Shown: in pieces, positions 57,840-64,000 of the stretch
Layout of the letters: the number at the start of each line of letters is the position of its first letter
Position numbering within the stretch: the stretch's first letter is position 1
From: an uncultured Gilliamella sp.
GTDB taxonomy: Bacteria > Pseudomonadota > Gammaproteobacteria > Enterobacterales > Orbaceae
Direction of reading: 5' to 3'
Length of the DNA: 64,000 nt
Assembly: GCA_946481345.1 (NCBI GenBank)
Contig: CAMLMY010000006.1
Span: 23,895-87,894, forward strand
The notes under the pieces: model-generated
Database searches by the model: none
Told to the model about the DNA's origin: nothing
The model's input: only the letters and a program-made list of their open reading frames with translations
Made by a program: the position numbers and the translations under genes

Positions 57840-59060
57840 TTATCCTTTCACACAGACCACTTGTCGTAGTTGATGAACAATCTCAACTAATTCATTTTGT
57901 GCTGTCATTACAGCATCAATATCTTTATATGCCATTGGAATTTCATCAATAACATTGGCATCTTTACGACATTCAACATGTGCAGTTGCTTTAATTTGAT
58001 CTGCGATGGTAAATTTCTTTTTCGCTTCGGTGCGACTCATAACCCGTCCAGCACCATGAGAACAAGAGCAAAAGCTTTCTTCATTTCCCAGTCCGCGAAC
58101 AATGTAGCTTTTCGCTCCCATTGATCCTGGAATAATCCCTAATTCCCCTTTACGGGCAGAAACTGCTCCTTTACGAGTAACAAAGATCTCTTCACCAAAA
58201 TGATGCTCTTTTTGCACATAATTATGGTGACAGTTAATTGCCGACATATGTGTTGTAAATGGTTTAGTAATGATTTTACGCATAGCTAAAATCACATTGG
58301 TCATCATTGCTTCACGGTTAAGTCGAGCAAACTCTTGTGCCCAATGAACGGCATCGACATAATCCTGAAAATGTTCAGTACCTTCTTCTAAGTAAGCTAA
58401 ATCTCTATCTGGTAGATTTTTTATATGAACTTCCATATCTTTTCTCGCCATCTCAATAAAAAAGCGACCAATGGCATTACCGACACCACGTGATCCACTA
58501 TGTAACATGATCCAAACTCGGTCGGCTTCATCTAAACAGATTTCGATAAAATGGTTACCTGTACCAAGTGTTCCTAGATGTCGATAGTTATTGGTATTTT
58601 CCAAATGAGGATACTTGTCAATTAACTTCTGAAAACCTGGTAATAATTGTTGCCAATATTGGTCGATCAAAGTCGGTGGATTATGCCAACTACCATTATC
58701 TTGTTTATGATTTTTGGGCGAGATACCATGTGGTACCGCTTTTTCTATTTCGGTTCTTAATGGTAATAAATTATCTGGTAAATCTGTTGCCATTAATGAT
58801 GTTTGTACAGCTATCATCCCGCAACCAATATCCACACCGACGGCAGCAGGAATAATGGCGCCCATTGTTGGGATTACGCTACCAATAGTCGAACCTTTAC
58901 CAACGTGAACATCTGGCATTACAGCAATATGTTTAAAAATAAACGGAAGTTGTGCTGTTTTGCTTAATTGGTCTTTCGCTCCTGGATCAACGGGCACTCC
59001 TTCTGTCCACATCTTAATCGGTTTGGCATTTTCGGTTTGCAATAAATGATATTGAGTCAT
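57840..59060 (-). CDS. rtcB: RNA-splicing ligase RtcB
   Basis: 406 residues. It joins 2',3'-cyclic-phosphate or 3'-phosphate RNA ends to 5'-OH ends using GTP and Mn2+. Nearly collinear with E. coli RtcB: VMPDVHVGKGSTIGS, metal ligands D77 and C80 in DIGCGM, GTGNHF (H170), LHSGSRGVGN (H187), INCHHNYVQKE, and the guanylylated histidine H335 in CSCSHGAGR. A sigma-54-type promoter lies about 100 bp upstream and the activator rtcR is divergent. No rtcA cyclase gene is next to it. Confidence 0.97.
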   Translation of the reverse strand: MTQYHLLQTENAKPIKMWTEGVPVDPGAKDQLSKTAQLPFIFKHIAVMPDVHVGKGSTIGSVIPTMGAIIPAAVGVDIGCGMIAVQTSLMATDLPDNLLPLRTEIEKAVPHGISPKNHKQDNGSWHNPPTLIDQYWQQLLPGFQKLIDKYPHLENTNNYRHLGTLGTGNHFIEICLDEADRVWIMLHSGSRGVGNAIGRFFIEMARKDMEVHIKNLPDRDLAYLEEGTEHFQDYVDAVHWAQEFARLNREAMMTNVILAMRKIITKPFTTHMSAINCHHNYVQKEHHFGEEIFVTRKGAVSARKGELGIIPGSMGAKSYIVRGLGNEESFCSCSHGAGRVMSRTEAKKKFTIADQIKATAHVECRKDANVIDEIPMAYKDIDAVMTAQNELVEIVHQLRQVVCVKG

Positions 59061-59093
59061 TTTTAATTCCTTTTCTCTTTTTCATTTCATTTA

Positions 59094-59110
59094 ACAAGTT
59101 ATCACTTGTT
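59094..59110 (-). repeat. Hairpin in the rtcB 5' leader
   Basis: On the minus-strand transcript AACAAGT-GATA-ACTTGTT forms a 7-bp stem with a tetraloop-sized loop, about 34 bases before the rtcB ATG. An overlapping TTATCA-N5-TGATAA repeat (59099-59115) allows an alternative pairing. Confidence 0.45.
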
Positions 59111-59158
59111 GATAAGTTTAGTTTTATAAAAATATTTTTTATATCTTCATATTAATTA

Positions 59159-59176
59159 TTGCGAAAAGCGTGCCAA
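59159..59176 (-). promoter_or_regulatory. Sigma-54 promoter of the rtcB operon
   Basis: On the minus strand TTGGCACGCTTTTCGCAA. It has the -24 GG and -12 GC separated by exactly 10 bases and matches the TGGCACG-N4-TTGCA consensus except at the first base of the -12 element. It fits a bacterial enhancer-binding protein (RtcR) encoded divergently. Confidence 0.85.
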
Positions 59177-59323
59177 TTAATAAAAAAAGCTAAAATTATT
59201 TTTTAATTATATGTTTTTTAAATGAAATAAATTTTTTCTTCATTATTGATTAAAATTTACATGGTTTTTTTTAATGGTATTTTTTATAATTTTAGATATT
59301 AATTTATAAAAATAGATAAGTTT

Positions 59324-60943
59324 ATGAAAAAGAATGTGGTGTTTGGTTTTCTCGGAAATGTCCTTGACCAACGAGGCAAAGGTAAACGACGATGGAAGCA
59401 TTGGCGACCAACCATTGCTTTATGTCATCATGCCGATAAACCTATTTCTCGTTTAGAATTACTTTATTATCAAAATGATTATCATCTTCTTTGTGAAATC
59501 ATTAATGATATTAAACTGTTATCACCACAGACTGAAGTTAGACCAATAGTCATAGACCTAGCAGATCCATGGGATTTTGAGCAAGTTTATACTTGCTTAT
59601 TTGATATTGCCGAAAAATATACCTTTGAACCTGATAAAGAAGAATATTATGTTCACATTACTACTGGGACACACGTTGCACAGATTTGCTGGTTTTTATT
59701 GACTGAATCACGTTACTTTCCGGCCAAATTGCTCCAAATGTCACCGCCACAACCAAAAGATATTAGCGCTAGCAATCATGAGTTAAATGACGATGACATA
59801 CTAGCAATGACTCCTCGTGGCACAATGAATCAGATTGATTTGAATCTACATCGATATGATAAGATCCTGACTCGTTTCCAACACTATGCATCTCAGGCCA
59901 CCGATCTTTTAAAATCGGGTATTGCCACCCGTAATCAGCGATTTAATCAGCTAATAGCCGAAATAGAACAAGTTGCTAGTCGATCACATGCGCCGATTTT
60001 ATTGTCTGGGCCAACTGGTGCGGGTAAATCATTTTTAGCTAAACAGATTTATTTACTCAAACACAATAATCATCAAATTCAAGGGCAATTTGTTGAGATC
60101 AACTGTGCAACATTACGCGGTGATGGCGCCATGTCAACCTTGTTTGGTCACGTTAAAGGTGCGTTTACTGGTGCCAATATTGCCCGCACCGGATTACTTA
60201 AAAGTGCCGATGGTGGCTTATTGTTTTTAGATGAAATTGGTGAACTGGGGCTTGATGAGCAAGCGATGTTATTAAAAGCCATTGAAGAAAAACAATTTTA
60301 TCCGTATGGCAGTGACAAACCGATTCAAAGCAATTTTCAATTAATTGCTGGTACCAATAAAGATCTCAAACAGGCTATAGCACAAGGTGAGTTTCGTGAA
60401 GATCTTTTTGCAAGAATTAATCTTTGGAGTTATCTATTACCAGGATTGGCGGAAAGAAAGGAAGATATCGAACCCAATATAGATTTTGAGCTAGCCCGTT
60501 ATGCCAAAGAATATGGCATTATGCCACGATTTAATCAACAATCCCGTAATGCCTATCTGAAATTTGCCACTTCTCCTCAAGTAAAATGGCAAGGTAATTT
60601 TCGTGAACTCAATAGTTCGATTACCCGTATGGCGACATTAGCACCACAAGCCAATATTACATTACAACAAGTTGAGCAAGAAATCGGTCGTTTACAGCAA
60701 AATTGGCAACAACCAACCAAAAGCTATAACGATTTAATTCCAACTGAAATTGATGAATTTGATCGTTGCCAGTTAGAAAAAGTATTAGAAATATGCCAAA
60801 ACAGCGCCTCCTTGTCTGAAGCAGGCCGAGTACTATTTGCTGTTTCAAGAAGCAAAAAACAGCGTAGTAACGATGCTGATCGTTTAAAAAAATACTTAGC
60901 TAAATTTGGCCTGAGTTGGGAAATAATACACAGTAATAATTGA
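59324..60943 (+). CDS. rtcR: Sigma-54-dependent RNA-repair activator RtcR
   Basis: 539 residues. The N-terminal CARF-like domain (about 1-185, with HITTGTHVAQICWFLLTES) senses 2',3'-cyclic-phosphate RNA in characterised RtcR proteins. The central AAA+ domain has Walker A GPTGAGKS (about 228-235) and the sigma-54-contacting GAFTGA loop (about 279-284). Walker B is LLFLDEIGEL, arginine-finger region REDLFARINLW, and a C-terminal helix-turn-helix (SLSEAGRVLFAVSR) binds upstream sites. Divergent from rtcB across 263 bp. Confidence 0.96.
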   Translation: MKKNVVFGFLGNVLDQRGKGKRRWKHWRPTIALCHHADKPISRLELLYYQNDYHLLCEIINDIKLLSPQTEVRPIVIDLADPWDFEQVYTCLFDIAEKYTFEPDKEEYYVHITTGTHVAQICWFLLTESRYFPAKLLQMSPPQPKDISASNHELNDDDILAMTPRGTMNQIDLNLHRYDKILTRFQHYASQATDLLKSGIATRNQRFNQLIAEIEQVASRSHAPILLSGPTGAGKSFLAKQIYLLKHNNHQIQGQFVEINCATLRGDGAMSTLFGHVKGAFTGANIARTGLLKSADGGLLFLDEIGELGLDEQAMLLKAIEEKQFYPYGSDKPIQSNFQLIAGTNKDLKQAIAQGEFREDLFARINLWSYLLPGLAERKEDIEPNIDFELARYAKEYGIMPRFNQQSRNAYLKFATSPQVKWQGNFRELNSSITRMATLAPQANITLQQVEQEIGRLQQNWQQPTKSYNDLIPTEIDEFDRCQLEKVLEICQNSASLSEAGRVLFAVSRSKKQRSNDADRLKKYLAKFGLSWEIIHSNN

Positions 60944-60970
60944 TGATCTAATAAAAAAATGATTTATCAG

Positions 60971-61000
60971 TTTACTTTTTAATAAACTTTAGTCTAGAAT
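60971..61000 (+). promoter_or_regulatory. Candidate sigma-70 promoter of the second rtcB-like gene
   Basis: TTTACT (60971-60976), 18-bp spacer, TAGAAT (60995-61000), followed by a G/C-rich discriminator CGGCCGC. It would give a leader of about 85 bases. Confidence 0.5.
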
Positions 61001-61006
61001 ACGGCC

Positions 61007-61075
61007 GCTTTCCTGAATAGTGCTGCTGCAGGAAACAGTAATTATCTTCTCAAATTGAGAGGACGGTATTTTATT
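61007..61075 (+). ncRNA. Possible structured 5' leader of the second rtcB-like gene
   Basis: Two consecutive stems: TTTCCTG (61009-61015) with CAGGAAA (61029-61035), and TCTTCTCA (61045-61052) with TGAGAGGA (61056-61063, one G-U) around a three-base loop. AATAC (60998-61002) and GTATT (61066-61070) could close a junction if transcription starts earlier. It matches no riboswitch or ribosomal leader that I can name. Confidence 0.4.
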
Positions 61076-61093
61076 GTTTTCTAGGTGGCTATT

Positions 61094-62491
61094 ATGTCTA
61101 CATTTACCCGTTTACAAAAACGTTTATCCCGAAGTGGGATTGAAACTCATTTTAATAATGATATTTACACATTTAATAAACAAGATATTACGGCACAAGT
61201 ATTGTTACCTAATCCGTTACCTTTAGAAGAAAAAGCGGTTGAGCAATTACTTGATTTTGCATCGGTAACAATGCCCAATAGTGATGGCAAAGTTTGCGCT
61301 GCAAGGGCTACGCCAGACTTTCATCCCGGTGCGATTGCACCAGTTGGAAGTATTGTTGCCACGACTCCTGATTTAATTATTCCTGCGGCGATAGGCACGG
61401 ATATTAATTGTGGTATGCGCCTGTTTACTACAGGCTTAAGTCTTAATGAGGTGGATGAACAAAAATCAAAACTCATTGAGCAATTAAAACAGGTGTTATT
61501 GCATGATGAGCGCGATGTACCGGTTACACCCACATCTTTTCAAGCGCTCTTTGATGAAGGCCTTACCGCTTGGTTAGGAGCTTTACCGCAACAAGGTTTA
61601 TGGAATAGTGTCAATTTTGATCGACTAACGCATGAGATTAGTAAAATTTCTGGCAATGATCTTCTTTCAGCCGATAGCCAGTATGCTCCCGAAGCCTTTT
61701 TTGAAAAACGAGCGATTATTCGTCCGTCAAGTTTAGGCACAGTAGGTTCAGGTAACCATTTTGTTGAATTACAAATTGTTGATGAAATTATTGATCGCCA
61801 TGTCGCTTATCAATTAGGTTTAAAGAAAGATGCTATTGTGGTTATGATCCATACTGGATCACGTGATGTCGGTTTTTATATTGGCAAGCGTTGGCAAGAT
61901 AAAGCCAAAGCATTATGGCCGGTCGATCAAAAATACCCTAAATCAGGTTTATTTGCTTTGACAGACAATCATGCTCAAGAGTATTTGCAAGCGATGGGCG
62001 TTGCTGCTCGTTATGCTTGGATAAATCGCATTGTGATCACAGAGCTAGTGCGTAAAACGTTTAGTACACTCTTTAAGCAAGATGCTAGTCAACTATTGGT
62101 TGATATCTCACACAATGTCATTTTTCCTGAAAATGGCATGAATATTCATCGGAAAGGTGCAACACCTGCACATTTAGGTGAAATAGCATTGATACCAGGC
62201 TCTATGGGTGATTATTCTTATGTTGCAATAGGAAAAGGTCATCCTGATTGGTTATGGTCTTGTTCGCATGGCGCTGGACGAGCTGAAAAAAGGCAAACGA
62301 TGCGTAGTAAAAAATTGGCCTCTGATAACGCCTTATTGCCATGGCAATGCGTTACTTTAAAACAAGAGCGACTATTTGAGGAAGCGCCTGCTGCATATAA
62401 ACCGATTACGTCAGTCATTCAAGCACAAGAGAATGCCGGTTTAATCCAAACCGCTGTCAGACTTAAACCGTGGATAACCTTTAAAGTATGA
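61094..62491 (+). CDS. Divergent RtcB-family RNA ligase paralogue
   Basis: About 465 residues. RtcB fold with altered signature motifs: PDFHPGAIAPVGS where classical RtcB has PDVHVGKGSTIGS, and GTDINCGM for VDIGCGM. GSGNHF, IHTGSRDVG, PGSMGDYSY and the guanylylation-site SCSHGAGR (H392) are kept, so it is probably catalytically active. It is about 60 residues longer than RtcB. AGGTGG (61083-61088) stands 5 bases before ATG 61094. It follows rtcR by 150 bp in the same direction, with its own candidate promoter and leader. Confidence 0.92.
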   Translation: MSTFTRLQKRLSRSGIETHFNNDIYTFNKQDITAQVLLPNPLPLEEKAVEQLLDFASVTMPNSDGKVCAARATPDFHPGAIAPVGSIVATTPDLIIPAAIGTDINCGMRLFTTGLSLNEVDEQKSKLIEQLKQVLLHDERDVPVTPTSFQALFDEGLTAWLGALPQQGLWNSVNFDRLTHEISKISGNDLLSADSQYAPEAFFEKRAIIRPSSLGTVGSGNHFVELQIVDEIIDRHVAYQLGLKKDAIVVMIHTGSRDVGFYIGKRWQDKAKALWPVDQKYPKSGLFALTDNHAQEYLQAMGVAARYAWINRIVITELVRKTFSTLFKQDASQLLVDISHNVIFPENGMNIHRKGATPAHLGEIALIPGSMGDYSYVAIGKGHPDWLWSCSHGAGRAEKRQTMRSKKLASDNALLPWQCVTLKQERLFEEAPAAYKPITSVIQAQENAGLIQTAVRLKPWITFKV

Positions 62492-62500
62492 TGTAAAAAA

Positions 62501-62528
62501 GATGTCAGTTTCTCCAAAAACTGGCATC
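62501..62528 (+). terminator. Hairpin after the second rtcB-like gene
   Basis: GATGTCAGTTT pairs with AAACTGGCATC (one G-U) around a 6-base loop, 9 bases after the stop. No long T tract follows. Confidence 0.55.
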
Positions 62529-62541
62529 TATATAGCGAGTT

Positions 62542-62575
62542 AATAAAGATAATGGCTGATGTCATTATCTTTATT
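62542..62575. terminator. Second, perfect hairpin after the rtcB-like gene
   Basis: 13-bp perfect arms AATAAAGATAATG (62542-62554) and CATTATCTTTATT (62563-62575) with an 8-base loop, followed by a T-rich stretch. It may act as a back-up terminator. Confidence 0.6.
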
Positions 62576-62622
62576 ATATTAGTTTTATTATTTCTGATTT
62601 GATTTGTTATTTTAATAAATCA

Positions 62623-62703
62623 TCAATAACCCGCAGCTAAACCATCACCACAAGGATCGATTGCACCCATTAATCTATGATTATCACCAGTAATTAAAAT
62701 TGC
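62623..62703 (-). pseudogene. C-terminal fragment of a gamma-glutamyltransferase-like gene
   Basis: The minus strand reads ILITGDNHRLMGAIDPCGDG then LAAGY and a stop (62623-62625). The DP-x-GDGLAAGY ending resembles the C-terminus of gamma-glutamyltransferases. An in-frame TGA lies immediately upstream of the fragment and no more of the gene is present. The family assignment rests on about 25 residues. Confidence 0.45.
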
Positions 62704-62999
62704 TCAACATAACCTTAATGTGTTTTATCGCATCTATTTTCTTATTAAGAAAAATTAAGACGGTATAGACTCCTCAATATTTTTTACAAAAGTTTGGGGG
62801 AAAGGTAAAAAAGTCTAAAAGATTTTATTTGAAGATTAGAATTATAATTAATCTAACAAAAGGTTAAACATGTATGCTCTTTATGATGAATAAAGTATTT
62901 ACAATTAAAAATTATCTGCAGTGATTACCTGTTTAGATTAATCACTGCTAGGTATAAACAAAATATGATATATTACTTTTTAAGTGATTTTGCAAAGTG

Positions 63000-63113
63000 T
63001 TATGGTAGATAATGAATAGTTAAAACAACATCAATTTTATCAATAATATTATTACTCTTAAAACTAATATTCGCTTCGTTAGCTTCAAAATTATGGCTGA
63101 ACCCCAATAGTAT
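63000..63113 (-). pseudogene. Possible remnant of an unidentified gene
   Basis: 37 sense codons between stops, including FSHNFEANEANISFKSNN and KIDVVLTIHYLP before the stop. The composition looks like a beta-rich C-terminus rather than random translation of A/T sequence. There is no start codon or Shine-Dalgarno. Confidence 0.3.
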
Positions 63114-63261
63114 TTAAACATTGAGTAGTGTTTTAATTTGCAATCGGATAAACATAGTAAAATTAGATGATTAAGGTTAAAGCAGTGGTGTAAATTAGTA
63201 ATATAAAGTACGTTTTATAAATGAAATGATTGATTTAAAAAATCATAGTAAGGAATATAGA

Positions 63262-64000
63262 ATGGAAGATAATCAAAATGGAGCGAAACAAATAGCTCAA
63301 CAAGAAAATATCACCTTTGAAAAACTCACACCAACAACTCTTTCATCTGATGAAATGCGCGGTTATAACGAAGCGCTCGATTTCGTATTCAAAGAAGAGG
63401 ATTTGCTTAACATTGCTATTAGTGGACCTTATGCTTCAGGAAAAAGCAGTGTATTTAAAACTTACGAGGAAAAACGCCTTGAAAAGAAAAAACTTAAGGG
63501 TATTCATATTTCTCTTTCATATTTTTCACCTAATCTAAAGCCAAAAATAAAAAACCAAAACCCAGATGATGAATTCACGTTTAATGATGAATTAATGTTA
63601 GAAAGAAAAATTATCAACCAAATTATTCATCAAATCGAGCCAAAGCAAATTCCCTTCACAGATTTTAAAGTTAAAGCTGAGTCAAAAAGCTGGATTAATA
63701 TATTTTGGGCGAGCATTATTTCTTTATTTTTTTGTTGTTTTATTTATATTGATAAAAAATTACTAAATAAATGGTTAGAAGAGCCGACTCAATTAACTTT
63801 GATACTTATCGGTTCTTTATTTACTCTTATAACTTTTGTTTCTTATAAAATTATCGATCTGCAACATAGAAAAAATCTTATTAGAAAGCTAAAAATCTTT
63901 CAGAATGAGATTGATATCTCATCATCAGATTGTGATGTTTCTTATTTTGATAAATATTTGGATGAGATTATTTATATCTTACGTAAATCAAAATTAGATT
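63262..64000 (+). CDS. Membrane-anchored P-loop NTPase resembling YobI-type proteins, 5' part
   Basis: Open from ATG 63262 (AAGGAA 9 bases upstream) to the right edge, 246 residues visible. FEKLTPTTLSSDEMRGYNEA leads into a hydrophobic strand and Walker A GPYASGKSS (about 55-63), then HISLSYFSP. Two transmembrane helices (about 144-163 and 178-197) separate this from the continuation. The N-terminal pattern plus a membrane hairpin inserted after the P-loop resembles YobI-type ATPases, proposed to act in conflict or defence systems. The C-terminus is not seen. Confidence 0.75.
   Translation, partial: MEDNQNGAKQIAQQENITFEKLTPTTLSSDEMRGYNEALDFVFKEEDLLNIAISGPYASGKSSVFKTYEEKRLEKKKLKGIHISLSYFSPNLKPKIKNQNPDDEFTFNDELMLERKIINQIIHQIEPKQIPFTDFKVKAESKSWINIFWASIISLFFCCFIYIDKKLLNKWLEEPTQLTLILIGSLFTLITFVSYKIIDLQHRKNLIRKLKIFQNEIDISSSDCDVSYFDKYLDEIIYILRKSKLD

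Larger units (their letters stand above)
62492..63261. other. 770-bp gap with hairpins and decayed gene fragments
   Basis: It holds two hairpins after the ligase gene (62501-62528, 62542-62575), a fragment resembling the end of a gamma-glutamyltransferase-type protein on the minus strand (62623-62703), and a further minus-strand stretch of 37 sense codons (63000-63113). No intact gene is visible. Confidence 0.55.

Noticed and set aside
58568..58908. Plus-strand open frames of 64 and 95 codons
   Set aside because: They are antisense shadows of the highly conserved rtcB gene.
60997..61080. tRNA gene or known riboswitch before the second rtcB-like gene
   Set aside because: No T-loop GGTTCGAATCC-like segment, no cloverleaf and no match to riboswitch cores that I know; kept only as an unidentified structured leader.
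63317..63538. A 73-codon open frame on the plus strand
   Set aside because: It lies in another frame of the P-loop NTPase gene that starts at 63262 and runs off the edge; only that frame carries the Walker motif and membrane helices.

Overview
The window is 64 kb of AT-rich chromosome from a gammaproteobacterium. Nearly every housekeeping protein reads as a close relative of its Escherichia coli counterpart (MnmG, MiaB, PhoH/YbeZ, PBP2, RodA, DacA, TreB/TreC, RtcB), but gene order is only partly Enterobacterales-like. Together with the strong A/T bias this suggests a lineage near Enterobacterales and Pasteurellales, most plausibly an Orbaceae-type gut symbiont. That placement is inference; no rRNA gene is present to test it. 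I see no tRNA, rRNA, CRISPR array, insertion sequence or integrase.

Layout. 1-10.5 kb is housekeeping: the 3' part of mnmG, rsmG, convergent amiC, then miaB, a small zinc-ribbon gene, phoH (ybeZ), mrdA (PBP2), rodA and dacA. The E. coli miaB-ybeZ and mrdA-rodA-dacA blocks are fused here, without ybeY, ybeB, rlmH or rlpA between them. mrdA has no ATG, GTG or TTG start that would keep its conserved N-terminus, and seems to use ATT or ATC.

10.6-45.05 kb is one uninterrupted flagellar island of 39 genes: fliFGHIJK and fliLMNOPQR (minus strand), fliE, fliDST, fliC, fliA, flhDC, motAB, flgKL, flgBCDEFGHIJ (minus), flgA, flgMN and flhBA. It holds the master regulator, sigma-28, anti-sigma factor, export gate, rod, hook, filament, caps, chaperones and stators. 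Sigma-28-type promoters are readable in front of fliC, fliD, flgK and flgM. No chemotaxis gene is present, and FliM lacks the N-terminal CheY-binding peptide although motor residues in MotA, MotB and FliG are kept. This looks like a complete, torque-competent flagellum without the usual chemotaxis coupling.

45.1-54.2 kb is accessory metabolism: an allantoinase and NCS1-permease pair, an NAD(P)-binding reductase divergent from an HxlR-type regulator, and a trehalose module (treR, treB, treC) with a clear CRP site next to a LacI-family operator.

54.2-62.5 kb is an RNA-repair locus. A sigma-54-type promoter (-24 GG, -12 GC) drives rtcB, followed by an unrecognised 526-residue protein and two RlaP/YcgL-like nucleotidyltransferases on the minus strand. 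The activator rtcR is divergent, and a second, divergent RtcB paralogue follows rtcR behind an apparently structured leader. 62.5-63.3 kb is non-coding with traces of decayed genes. The window ends inside a membrane-anchored P-loop NTPase gene resembling YobI-type proteins, probably the start of another accessory locus. The RNA-repair cluster, with its unknown 526-residue member and paralogous ligase, is the best candidate for a little-described system.
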